From: Clostridiaceae bacterium
Lineage (GTDB): Bacteria; Bacillota; Clostridia; Oscillospirales; Acutalibacteraceae
Direction: 5' to 3'
Length of the DNA stretch: 21,140 nt
NCBI GenBank assembly: GCA_016297645.1
Contig: JAEDGF010000031.1
Span: forward strand, 1 to 21,140
Shown: piece after piece, positions 5,264 through 12,313 of the stretch
Numbering within the stretch: the stretch's first letter is position 1
Layout of the letters: each line of letters begins with the position of its first letter
Translations under genes and position numbers: made by a program
Notes under the pieces: generated by a model
The model's database searches: none
Told to the model about the DNA's origin: nothing
The model's input: the letters and a program-made list of their open reading frames with translations, nothing else

Positions 5264-6157
5264 TTACTGCTGCAATCCGCCGCCACCGCCCATAAGCTGG
5301 CTGAGAAGTCCGGGAGACTTTTTCTTTTTGGGCTTATACTTCGGGGGATTTTCAAGGCGCAGCCGTGCGGACTTGCTCTTTTTGAGCCGCTCGGAAACGC
5401 TTATTACGGGTTCGAGCATTGTATCCGTAAGATACGGCATAATGCGCTGAATAAGCTCGGGGTCGTCCTGAATGGGGCCGAGAATCGTAACGCAGATAAG
5501 GCTCTGAACTTCGTTTGAGCCGTCCTCGTACACTTCGCCGAGAATATTGAAAAGGCGTTTGAGCTTCTGCGGATCGCCCTGTTTAATTGTTTCTATGACC
5601 TTGGGAGTACCGAATTTTACGAAGAAATCCTCGCAAAGGAACTCGCCGTACCGAGCTATGTTCGCATTTATTTCCGGCTTGATATCGGGATACATAACAC
5701 TAAGTCTTGTGGCAAGCGTCACGGGGTCGTAGCTGAGCGCACCGCTCTTTGCGGCGGTACGGCTTACGGTCGCCGGAGCCTTCTTCGAAGCCTTGCTGTC
5801 TTTACGGAGATACATCTCCGACATATAGTCGTTTATCTCGTTTATAAGCGACTTTACATCCCTGTCGTCGTACTCGTCGAGCACCATAAGGTATGTCGAA
5901 TCCACCTTAAAAGCGGAGTCGTCGTCGGACTGAGCGTCGAGAGGGGCTGTGAGGAAATGTATTCTGTTGTTGCTGAAAACATAGCGCAGTCTTGTGTCGC
6001 TGCCGATAAAATCCATAACGGACGAATCTCCGCGAAGGTACACCGCGCTCTCCTTTTTATTTGCGCCCTCCTGCCATTCGGGGGTAAAGCCGCACTTTTC
6101 GAGAGTGGGCTGAATACCGTTCCACAGGGCGTTCATCATAGTTTTTTGTTCAAGCAT
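5264..6157 (-). CDS. Conserved-looking hypothetical protein, last gene of the dnaX-recR operon
   Basis: A 297-residue soluble protein that I do not recognise. The N-terminal part (1-120) reads like a compact alpha/beta domain with a strand-rich centre and a short YLRGDSS motif. A low-complexity K/A/S/T linker follows around 122-138. Then comes a helical, repeat-like region (about 140-265) with ARYGEFLCEDFFVKFG and IMPYLTDTMLEPVI-type helices, reminiscent of alpha-solenoid folds. The end is very basic (KYKPKKKKS), followed by a glycine-rich LMGGGGGLQQ. There is no signal peptide or membrane helix. ATG 6157 follows AAAGGAT. The gap to the kinase upstream is 20 bases, so the two are co-transcribed. 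The basic tail suggests nucleic-acid or ribosome contact, which is inference only. Confidence 0.8.
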   Translation of the reverse strand: MLEQKTMMNALWNGIQPTLEKCGFTPEWQEGANKKESAVYLRGDSSVMDFIGSDTRLRYVFSNNRIHFLTAPLDAQSDDDSAFKVDSTYLMVLDEYDDRDVKSLINEINDYMSEMYLRKDSKASKKAPATVSRTAAKSGALSYDPVTLATRLSVMYPDIKPEINANIARYGEFLCEDFFVKFGTPKVIETIKQGDPQKLKRLFNILGEVYEDGSNEVQSLICVTILGPIQDDPELIQRIMPYLTDTMLEPVISVSERLKKSKSARLRLENPPKYKPKKKKSPGLLSQLMGGGGGLQQ

Positions 6158-6177
6158 TTTGGTTTATCCTTTCGTAA

Positions 6178-7770
6178 TCAGCCGTTAAGGTCGGCGAAAT
6201 TCTGTTTGTTCGATTTGTAGAGCTTTTTGAAAACCTCGTACATTCTATCGTATACCGCGCGGTTTTCGGGGTTGGGTTCATATGTTTTGACTACGGGGAT
6301 AAGCTTTTTTGCTTCGCTGAACGAGCTTATCTCGCCGAGTCCGACGGCAATAACGACCGCCGCGCCGACCGCGCCGACATTCTGCGGTTTATCCACGGTT
6401 TCAACGCGTCTGCCCAGTACATCCGCAAGTATCTGACAGGTGGCGTACGACAGAGCGCCGCCGCCGACGAAACGGACGGGATCGGAAATTTTAAGCTTTT
6501 TCTCCTCGGTTTCCGCGAACCAGCGAAGGTGGTAGCACACGCCCTCGATAACACTTTTGATAAGCTCGCTCTTACCCGTTTCAAGACTGATATTAAAGAA
6601 CATTCCGCGAGAATTGGGGTCCTCGAACGGGCAGCGGTTACCGTGAAGCCACGGGGTGAAGATAACTCCGCCCGAGCCTGCCGGAACACTGTCGATAACC
6701 TCGGTCATATAGTCGTAAAGACTCGTATATTCCGTTTCGTAGCTGTCGGCAACATTTTCTTTTTTCAGATATATTCCTATCTCGTCGAGGGCAAGATGAT
6801 CCTTTACCCATTCAAGACACTTGCCTGCCGTTTCAAGCTCGCCGAAGTAGTTGAACTTGCCCTGATCGGCTCCTATTACTGCGGCAATACCGGAGGCGGC
6901 GTCCACCATGCTCTTATCGACAACGGTGGATACCCAGCCGGAGGTACCTGTATATACATGAGTGTCGCCCACATCGACCGCGCCTGCGCCGACACCGATA
7001 AGGGACGCATCTCCGCCGCCGCCAAAGACGGCAGTGCCGGGTTTAAGCCCGAGTTCGGCTGCTTCCTTCTCGCGAAGTCCGCCAACGATATCGGTGGATT
7101 TGATGATTTCGGGCATATGATTTACATCGACGCCGAGCGTCTTACACAGTGAGGCGCTCCAACACTTATGCCCCTTTCTCAGGTCGTAAAGAAGCGCACC
7201 GAAGGCGGAATCCTCCGTCATGGTGGCTCTGCCCGTCATACGGGCAATAAGATAATCCTTTACATCGAGCCATTTGTATACCTTTTTAAAGCTGTCCGGC
7301 TCGTTGTTTTTCACCCAGTTATACTTCCAGACGGGGTCTTTGACCGAAATGGCAGCCGCGCCGGTTATCATAAGCGATTTGAGAAGGATGGGAACGCTTG
7401 CTCCGGCTACCTGTACGCCGTGGGCAATGCCCTTTTTAAGCTCCTCCCTTGCGCGCTGATCCATGTAGCTGAACGCTCTTCGAACGGGATTCAGCTCCTT
7501 ATCCACAAGCACAAGCCCCTGCATCTGCGAGCAGAACGAAATACCCTCGATCTCATTGGGATCGACACCCGATTTTTCGACCGCTTCGTGCGCGGTCTTG
7601 CACATGGCTTTCCACCACTCCTCGGGATCCTGCTCCGCGCCGCCGTTCGGAAGCACATAGAGAGAATAGCCTGCCGAAGCGCTTCCGAGCAGTCTTATTT
7701 TATCGGATATCGCAAAAACACAGGTCTTTACGCCGGTGGTTCCTATATCAAATGTAATAGCGTATCTCAT
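6178..7770 (-). CDS. FGGY-family carbohydrate kinase, probably xylulokinase
   Basis: The 530-residue protein phosphorylates a sugar or polyol with ATP; xylulose is the best guess. The FGGY N-terminal domain starts with the phosphate-binding FDIGTTGVKT (7-16). SFCSQMQG (78-85) and YMDQRA (102-107) are typical of the sugar-binding side. The C-terminal domain has FGGGGDASLIG with the likely catalytic-base aspartate at 254, a TGTSGW turn near 282, and FVGGGALSYATCQILADV near 440. Its length slightly exceeds the usual 490-510 residues. ATG 7770 has AAAGG upstream. It lies 55 bases after recR with no promoter or terminator between them, so it looks like a late member of the same operon. No transporter, isomerase or sugar regulator is near, so the substrate is unproven. 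Confidence 0.88.
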   Translation of the reverse strand: MRYAITFDIGTTGVKTCVFAISDKIRLLGSASAGYSLYVLPNGGAEQDPEEWWKAMCKTAHEAVEKSGVDPNEIEGISFCSQMQGLVLVDKELNPVRRAFSYMDQRAREELKKGIAHGVQVAGASVPILLKSLMITGAAAISVKDPVWKYNWVKNNEPDSFKKVYKWLDVKDYLIARMTGRATMTEDSAFGALLYDLRKGHKCWSASLCKTLGVDVNHMPEIIKSTDIVGGLREKEAAELGLKPGTAVFGGGGDASLIGVGAGAVDVGDTHVYTGTSGWVSTVVDKSMVDAASGIAAVIGADQGKFNYFGELETAGKCLEWVKDHLALDEIGIYLKKENVADSYETEYTSLYDYMTEVIDSVPAGSGGVIFTPWLHGNRCPFEDPNSRGMFFNISLETGKSELIKSVIEGVCYHLRWFAETEEKKLKISDPVRFVGGGALSYATCQILADVLGRRVETVDKPQNVGAVGAAVVIAVGLGEISSFSEAKKLIPVVKTYEPNPENRAVYDRMYEVFKKLYKSNKQNFADLNG

Positions 7771-7825
7771 ATGAAACGAACCTTTCTGACGGGCTGCCGA
7801 AGGGCAAACCCATATAAAAATGTGT

Positions 7826-8425
7826 TCACAGCTGCCGTCTGCCCTCTATCGCGCGCGAAAGCGTGACGGAATCGGCATATTGCAGATCGCTTCCTACCGG
7901 AAGTCCGTATGCAAGGCGCGACACCTTTATACCGAGCGGCTTCAACAGCTTCGATATGTACATTGCCGTAAGCTCCCCTTCGACATCGGAGCCTGTCGCC
8001 ATAATGACCTCGCCGACTCCGCCCGCGTTTACGCGGTTCAGAAGCTCTTTTACGGTTATGTCGTCGGGCCCTATGTCGTCAAGCGGCGAAATTACGCCGT
8101 GGAGAACATGGTAAGCGCCTTTATATTCGTTTGTACCTTCGATTGCCATAAGCGACTCGACATTTTCAACAACGCAGATAACGCCGTTATTGCGTTTCGG
8201 GTCGCTGCAAATGGGACAAAGCTCCTTGTCCGTAAGATTGCAGCACTTAGGGCAGCGGTGTATCTTTTCGGAAGCCTGCAAAACCGTGTCGGCGAACTCC
8301 TCGGCTTCCTCATGCGAAAGACCGAGTATGTAGAACGCCATGCGCTGCGCCGTTTTTGCGCCTATTCCGGGCATACGGCGAAACTGCTCCACGAGCTTTT
8401 GCAGAGAAACGGCGGAATATTCCAT
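7826..8425 (-). CDS. recR: Recombination mediator RecR
   Basis: The protein has 199 residues, the standard RecR length. It shows the helix-hairpin-helix FRRMPGIGAKTAQRMA (15-30), a zinc finger C58-x2-C61-x8-C70-x2-C73, a Toprim domain with ICVVENVES (about 83-91) and ATGSDVEGE (about 142-150), and a C-terminal Walker-like SRLAYGLPVGSDLQYADSVTL typical of RecR. It works with RecO and RecF to load RecA on gapped DNA. Its ATG lies only 3 bases after the ybaB stop and has a weak ribosome site, so translation is probably coupled to ybaB. Confidence 0.97.
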   Translation of the reverse strand: MEYSAVSLQKLVEQFRRMPGIGAKTAQRMAFYILGLSHEEAEEFADTVLQASEKIHRCPKCCNLTDKELCPICSDPKRNNGVICVVENVESLMAIEGTNEYKGAYHVLHGVISPLDDIGPDDITVKELLNRVNAGGVGEVIMATGSDVEGELTAMYISKLLKPLGIKVSRLAYGLPVGSDLQYADSVTLSRAIEGRRQL

Positions 8426-8428
8426 TTC

Positions 8429-8779
8429 TTACAGCCCAAGGCCGGAGAGTCCGGGAATGTTCATGCCGCCGGTAACACCGTTCATTTCTCTCTCCATTGT
8501 GTCGTTTGCCTTGCGGATGGCTTCGTTAAGAGATGCTTTGAGAAGGTCCTCGAGCATTTCGACATCTTCGGGGTCGACTACCTCGGGTTTGAGCTTCACA
8601 GAGAGCACCTCGTGCTTGCCGCTTACGGTGACTTCGACCGCTCCGCCGCCGGCAGACGCGGAAAATTCGGAATTTTCAACGCTCTCCTGTACGGCAGCCA
8701 TATCCTCCTGCATTTTTTGCAGACGCTGCATCATTTCGTTTCTTGAAGGTTGGTTCTGATTGGGTATTCTTGCTTTCAT
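8429..8779 (-). CDS. ybaB: YbaB/EbfC-family nucleoid-associated protein
   Basis: A 116-residue YbaB/EbfC protein with a Gln/Met-rich N-terminal helix (MMQRLQKMQEDMAAVQ) and the family's AGGGAVEVTVSGKHEVLSVKL beta region (about 43-63). VDPEDVEMLEDLLKASLNEAI (about 67-87) and a glycine-rich tail follow. These proteins bind DNA as dimers and accompany recR in most Bacillota. ATG 8779 has GGAGGAA at ideal spacing. It sits 35 bases after dnaX and 3 before recR. The N-terminus is a few residues longer than usual (KARIPNQNQPSRNE). Confidence 0.95.
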   Translation of the reverse strand: MKARIPNQNQPSRNEMMQRLQKMQEDMAAVQESVENSEFSASAGGGAVEVTVSGKHEVLSVKLKPEVVDPEDVEMLEDLLKASLNEAIRKANDTMEREMNGVTGGMNIPGLSGLGL

Positions 8780-8814
8780 TTATATTTCCTCCGTCCGTAT
8801 TCACGGCTCATTTT

Positions 8815-10797
8815 TTAATCGTTATCGTATTTTATTCTGTATTCCCGCCCGAGAATGCTTTTCACAACGGGTGTAAAGTACCGCACCAAAACATCTTCCG
8901 GGACAAAGTGCTTTATGTTCGGGTTTGCCGGGCGAACAAGGAGCGTTTCGCCCCTTATAAACGCGCACGAATTCGTAAAGTGGCCGATAAGCGGCTGAAA
9001 GCTCTGCTCTACCGCCAAAATCACGCGCACCCAGTCCCTGTCCGGGACAAGTCCGGGCTTATTTTTGATTTCTTCGCCGGGAGGAGCCAGAACATCGGTT
9101 TTCTCGGTCTGTCCGCCGTCGGAATCGGAATCCTGTTCGCTGTCGTGGGCGTATTCGGACATAAACGACTCGAAATCAAAAGGCTCGTCGTCGCCATTGT
9201 CCGGCTGACTGTCGAATTTCTCGGCGAAGCCGGCAGAGGGCTGTTTTTCGGCGGCAAAACCGGCGAATTCACCCGTGTTTTTTGCGGCTGAATTCGTATC
9301 GGGCGCGTCACCGAAGGGCGGTGTATCATCAAACGGCGGTGCTTCGTCGAACGGCGGTGCTTCGTCGAAAGGCGGCGCTTCGTCAAAGGGCGGCGCTTCG
9401 TCAAAAGGCGGGGCTTCGTCAAAAGGCGGGGCTTCGCCAAAGGGCGGGGCATCGTCGAACGGCAGTGCTTCGTCGGAATTCGCCGCTTCGTTTCCGTCCC
9501 GTGTTTTTTTGTCCAGGTCCTCCGCGCCGTCGTCGTTAAAAGCGGTCGCTCTGCCCGTTTCGGGCTGAACAGCCGCCGTCACGGGAGCGGTTTTTCCCGT
9601 ATCAACGCGAGGTGCAGCCGGGCTTTGCTTTACGGAAATGCCGTTCGCTTTCAATTCACGAAGCTCCTTTTCAAGCGCGGAAATACGCGAAAGAAGCGCG
9701 GCGGTATCCGTATCGGCTTCGGGCGTGCAAAGGCGGATAAGCGCGGTTTCGGCTTCGATCCGTCTGTTCTGCGTACGCTTCACGGCTTCCGCAGTCGACG
9801 CGAGAACGCTCAGGCAATGTAGTATCTGCTCTTTTGTAAAAAGCAATGCCATATGCTGCATACGCTTCATCTCGTCATCGGTGCAGACGATAAGCTCCTG
9901 CGGCGTTTTCACGGTTTTTATTACAAGGTAATTTCTGAACTGGTTTATAAGCTCGTTCACAAGGCGCTCCGTGTCGCAGGACGCATTGTGAAGCTCATTC
10001 AAAAGAGTAAGGCTCTTCGAAATATCCCTTTCGGAAACGGCTTCGACGAGCTTATATATGCTGTCCTTCCCGACAAGTCCCGCGGAGTCCGCCACAACCG
10101 CGCTCGTGATATTGTCGGACACGCTCATTGCCCTATCGAGCAGCGAAAGCGCGTCACGCATTCCGCCGTCGGCTATTCTCGCAATAAGAATTGCCGCGTC
10201 GCGGTCAAGCACGGCATTTTCGCACTTTGCTATATACATGAGCCTGTCGGCAATGACATCGGATTCAATTCTTCTGAAATCGAACCGCTGGCAGCGCGAC
10301 AAAATGGTGGTGGGCAGCTTATGAACTTCGGTCGTGGCAAGGATAAACTTGACATGTTCCGGAGGTTCTTCGAGCGTTTTGAGAAGCGCATTGAACGCCT
10401 CAATCGTGAGCATATGAACCTCGTCTATTATGTAGACGCGGTACTTCGCCTGCGACGGAGTGAAATTCGCCTCGTCCCTTAAAACGCGGATATCGTCAAT
10501 ACCGCGGTTTGACGCTGCGTCTATCTCCACTATATCGAGAACCGTGCCGTTATCTATTCCGCGGCATATCTCACACTCGTTGCACGGATCGCCGTTTACG
10601 GGGTGAAGGCAGTTAAGCGCCTTTGCAAGAATTTTCGCGCAGGTGGTCTTTCCCGTTCCGCGCGACCCCGTAAAGAGGTACGCGTGAGCGGTGCGGTTTT
10701 CCTTCAACTGCGACAAAAGCGTATTTGTCACCTGCGGCTGACCCACAACATCGGCAAAAACACGCGGACGCCATTTGCGGTATAAAACTCTGTACAT
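8815..10797 (-). CDS. dnaX: DNA polymerase III subunit tau (gamma/tau)
   Basis: The 660-residue clamp-loader ATPase has Walker A GSRGTGKTT (44-52), four zinc-binding cysteines at 63, 72, 75 and 78, and Walker B YIIDEVHML (122-130). Sensor 1 is ATTE (154-157) and the arginine-finger motif is LSRCQRFDF (166-174). Domain III follows to about residue 365. The linker is unusual: after a coiled stretch it contains about nine Pro-Pro-Phe-Asp-Glu-Ala hexapeptide units (about 444-498). The C-terminal tau-specific domain, which contacts the polymerase, follows (RDWVRVILAVEQSFQPLIGHFTNS region). An A7 run lies at codons 430-432 (see findings). ATG 10797 has GAGGTG 12 bases upstream. It is transcribed with, or just behind, the SRP RNA. 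Confidence 0.97.
   Translation of the reverse strand: MYRVLYRKWRPRVFADVVGQPQVTNTLLSQLKENRTAHAYLFTGSRGTGKTTCAKILAKALNCLHPVNGDPCNECEICRGIDNGTVLDIVEIDAASNRGIDDIRVLRDEANFTPSQAKYRVYIIDEVHMLTIEAFNALLKTLEEPPEHVKFILATTEVHKLPTTILSRCQRFDFRRIESDVIADRLMYIAKCENAVLDRDAAILIARIADGGMRDALSLLDRAMSVSDNITSAVVADSAGLVGKDSIYKLVEAVSERDISKSLTLLNELHNASCDTERLVNELINQFRNYLVIKTVKTPQELIVCTDDEMKRMQHMALLFTKEQILHCLSVLASTAEAVKRTQNRRIEAETALIRLCTPEADTDTAALLSRISALEKELRELKANGISVKQSPAAPRVDTGKTAPVTAAVQPETGRATAFNDDGAEDLDKKTRDGNEAANSDEALPFDDAPPFGEAPPFDEAPPFDEAPPFDEAPPFDEAPPFDEAPPFDDTPPFGDAPDTNSAAKNTGEFAGFAAEKQPSAGFAEKFDSQPDNGDDEPFDFESFMSEYAHDSEQDSDSDGGQTEKTDVLAPPGEEIKNKPGLVPDRDWVRVILAVEQSFQPLIGHFTNSCAFIRGETLLVRPANPNIKHFVPEDVLVRYFTPVVKSILGREYRIKYDND
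9305..9466 (-). repeat. 18-bp in-frame tandem repeat in dnaX, nine units
   Basis: Nine 18-bp units run from 9305 to 9466. Units 6 and 7 (9395-9412, 9413-9430) are identical, and the outer ones (9305-9340 and 9449-9466) are the most diverged, which is the usual sign of expansion from the middle. The repeat encodes the acidic Pro-Pro-Phe-Asp-Glu-Ala linker of tau. Confidence 0.95.
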
Positions 10798-10817
10798 TTC
10801 TTTCGGACACCTCGCGC

Positions 10818-11015
10818 AAAAAAAATTTTGCCTCTGTCACACGGCGTGCAGGCGGACTGTGTCGCACGGGCATACCGCTTAATGCTGCTCGGTTCCCCGC
10901 CTGACATGGTTCGCGGCGCTCCGTCGCACAGGACCAACACGCCGCATGACAGAAGCAAAATTCGCTGTAAAAACAATATGATTCGTTGCGCCGCCGGGGC
11001 ATAAGCCCAACGACC
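10818..11015 (-). ncRNA. ffs: Signal recognition particle RNA (large type with Alu-like domain)
   Basis: Read on the minus strand, the S-domain signature is clear: GAACCATGTCAGG, then a GGAA tetraloop closed by CGG/CCG, then AGCAGCATTAAGCGG, matching the Ffh-binding hairpin of 4.5S/scRNA. A long helix 5 brackets it, pairing the segment around 10925-10950 with that around 10826-10852 almost without break. The 5' part can form the two small Alu-type hairpins (GGGC-TTAT-GCCC first). The RNA ends at a T8 run (10825-10818). The predicted length is about 198 bases, shorter than the roughly 270 of B. subtilis scRNA but longer than E. coli 4.5S. SRP RNA next to dnaX is a known Bacillota arrangement. 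Ends are predicted from the promoter and the T-run. Confidence 0.92.
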
Positions 11016-11021
11016 TTATAT

Positions 11022-11050
11022 AGTATAATATACTTTCATCGTTTTGGCAA
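11022..11050 (-). promoter_or_regulatory. Sigma-A promoter of the SRP RNA (and probably the dnaX operon)
   Basis: Read on the minus strand: TTGCCA (11050-11045), 17-bp spacer, TATACT (11027-11022). RNA start near 11015. No separate dnaX promoter is visible between the SRP RNA and dnaX. Confidence 0.8.
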
Positions 11051-11131
11051 GAGTTTTTTTTAATATCGGCAATATTTGATTTCGGAAAAACGGAAACGCG
11101 ATATAAAACGAAAGCAATTCCGCCCCGCCAC

Positions 11132-11162
11132 CTTACAAAACCTCCAACGCAATCTTACAAAA
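11132..11162. promoter_or_regulatory. Direct repeat CTTACAAAA, twice, 22 bp apart, upstream of the polysaccharide promoter
   Basis: Copies lie at 11132-11140 and 11154-11162, two helical turns apart and ending 11 bp before the -35 at 11174. This is a plausible paired activator site; no regulator is identified. Confidence 0.45.
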
Positions 11163-11173
11163 GCCCTTTGCAG

Positions 11174-11202
11174 TTGACATAAAAAAACAGATAGTATATA
11201 AT
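11174..11202 (+). promoter_or_regulatory. Perfect consensus sigma-A promoter of the polysaccharide operon
   Basis: TTGACA (11174-11179), 17-bp spacer, TATAAT (11197-11202). The start is predicted near 11209, with a leader of about 65 bases before the ATG at 11274. Confidence 0.92.
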
Positions 11203-11273
11203 GGCGAGGGTAAAACACAAATATCATACGCTTCTTTTGCCACATTTTTAAATAAAATGAAAAGAGGAATTTA

Positions 11274-12293
11274 ATGGATACCCCAACGGTCAGCATAATT
11301 ATGCCCGTTTACAATGTTGAAAAATACATTAAACAAAGTATAACAGCCGTTTTGGCTCAAACATATTCAAATTTCGAACTGATACTGGTGGACGATTGTT
11401 CACCGGATAAAAGCGCCGAAATATGCGCCGATTTCGCCGCAAAGGACTCTCGCATAAAGCTGATTCGAAAAAGTCAGAACGGCGGACTGAGCGAAGCGAG
11501 AAATACGGGACTTGACAACGCAGTCGGCTCATATGTCCTTTTCTTGGACTCGGACGATTGGATAGAAAACAACCTGCTTGAAACAGCATTAAGCTATGCC
11601 GAAGGCTCGGAAATAACCGTTTTCGGCATAAACCGTGTTTTCGAAAACAAAGACGGTGAGGCTGTCCGTACGGAAAAGCTCACACCGTGTACCGCAGTGC
11701 TTTCTCCGGCGGATGCCTTTATCGAGCTGACAAAGAAAAAACTGTTCAATTATGCGTGGAATAAGCTGTATAAGCGTGAATTTCTTTTGTCATGCAATGC
11801 CCGCTTTGAAAAGATACGCCTTATTGAAGATGTCGTGTTCAACGCATATGTTTTTGAATACGCCTCCTCTGTGAGCACTGCCGCCGCGGAACTGTACAAT
11901 TACAGAAAGCCTTCGCACGAAACCTTGGCGAACACATATGTTCCGGAGTTTTTCGACCTTGCAAAGCGCAAATATCTCGCCGAGAAGCATTTGTTGGAGC
12001 ATTTCGGCGCTGCTTCCGAAGAAAATTTACAGGTCATATATCTGTCGTACATTAAGCACCTTTTCTCGGTTTTTATAAGGAACAACTCGCCGAAAGCAAA
12101 ACTGACAAAAAAAGAACAGAAGGCACTTATTTCGGCTGCCGTATCCGACCCCGTTTCGGAGAGCGTCATCGGCTGTTTTGAGCCGGACAGCGCAGTTTTC
12201 AAGCTTCTTCGCAGACTTTTGAAAGAGAAGCGCGTTTCGGTAATCTATTTGCTGACTAAAATGTTCAACATACTTAAAAACAGTCCCGTGTAA
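11274..12293 (+). CDS. Family 2 (GT-A) glycosyltransferase
   Basis: This 339-residue cytoplasmic glycosyltransferase adds a sugar from a nucleotide donor to a lipid-linked acceptor. The GT2 fold is plain: VSIIMPVYNVEKYI (6-19), the nucleotide-binding LVDDCSPDKS (38-47), NGGLSEARNTGLD (69-81) and the metal-binding DSD motif in FLDSDDW (90-96). A variable acceptor domain follows, with a largely helical C-terminus. There are no membrane helices. ATG 11274 is preceded by AGAGGAA. It is the first gene of the polysaccharide operon; the next gene starts 20 bases after its stop. Donor and acceptor cannot be told from sequence. Confidence 0.93.
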   Translation: MDTPTVSIIMPVYNVEKYIKQSITAVLAQTYSNFELILVDDCSPDKSAEICADFAAKDSRIKLIRKSQNGGLSEARNTGLDNAVGSYVLFLDSDDWIENNLLETALSYAEGSEITVFGINRVFENKDGEAVRTEKLTPCTAVLSPADAFIELTKKKLFNYAWNKLYKREFLLSCNARFEKIRLIEDVVFNAYVFEYASSVSTAAAELYNYRKPSHETLANTYVPEFFDLAKRKYLAEKHLLEHFGAASEENLQVIYLSYIKHLFSVFIRNNSPKAKLTKKEQKALISAAVSDPVSESVIGCFEPDSAVFKLLRRLLKEKRVSVIYLLTKMFNILKNSPV

Positions 12294-12313
12294 AAAATGA
12301 GAGGTTGATAATC

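Noticed and set aside
9504..9510. E. coli-type -1 frameshift heptamer in dnaX
   Set aside because: The in-frame context is C AAA AAA A, not A AAA AAG, so classic tandem tRNA slippage is not supported; only the slippage-run idea was kept as a finding.
9021..9568. Long open frames over the dnaX repeat, on the antisense strand and in the +1 frame
   Set aside because: They exist only because an 18-bp repeat keeps every frame open; there is no ribosome site and the translations are simple repeats (Gly-Gly-Ala-Ser-Ser-Lys or Arg/Lys/Pro).
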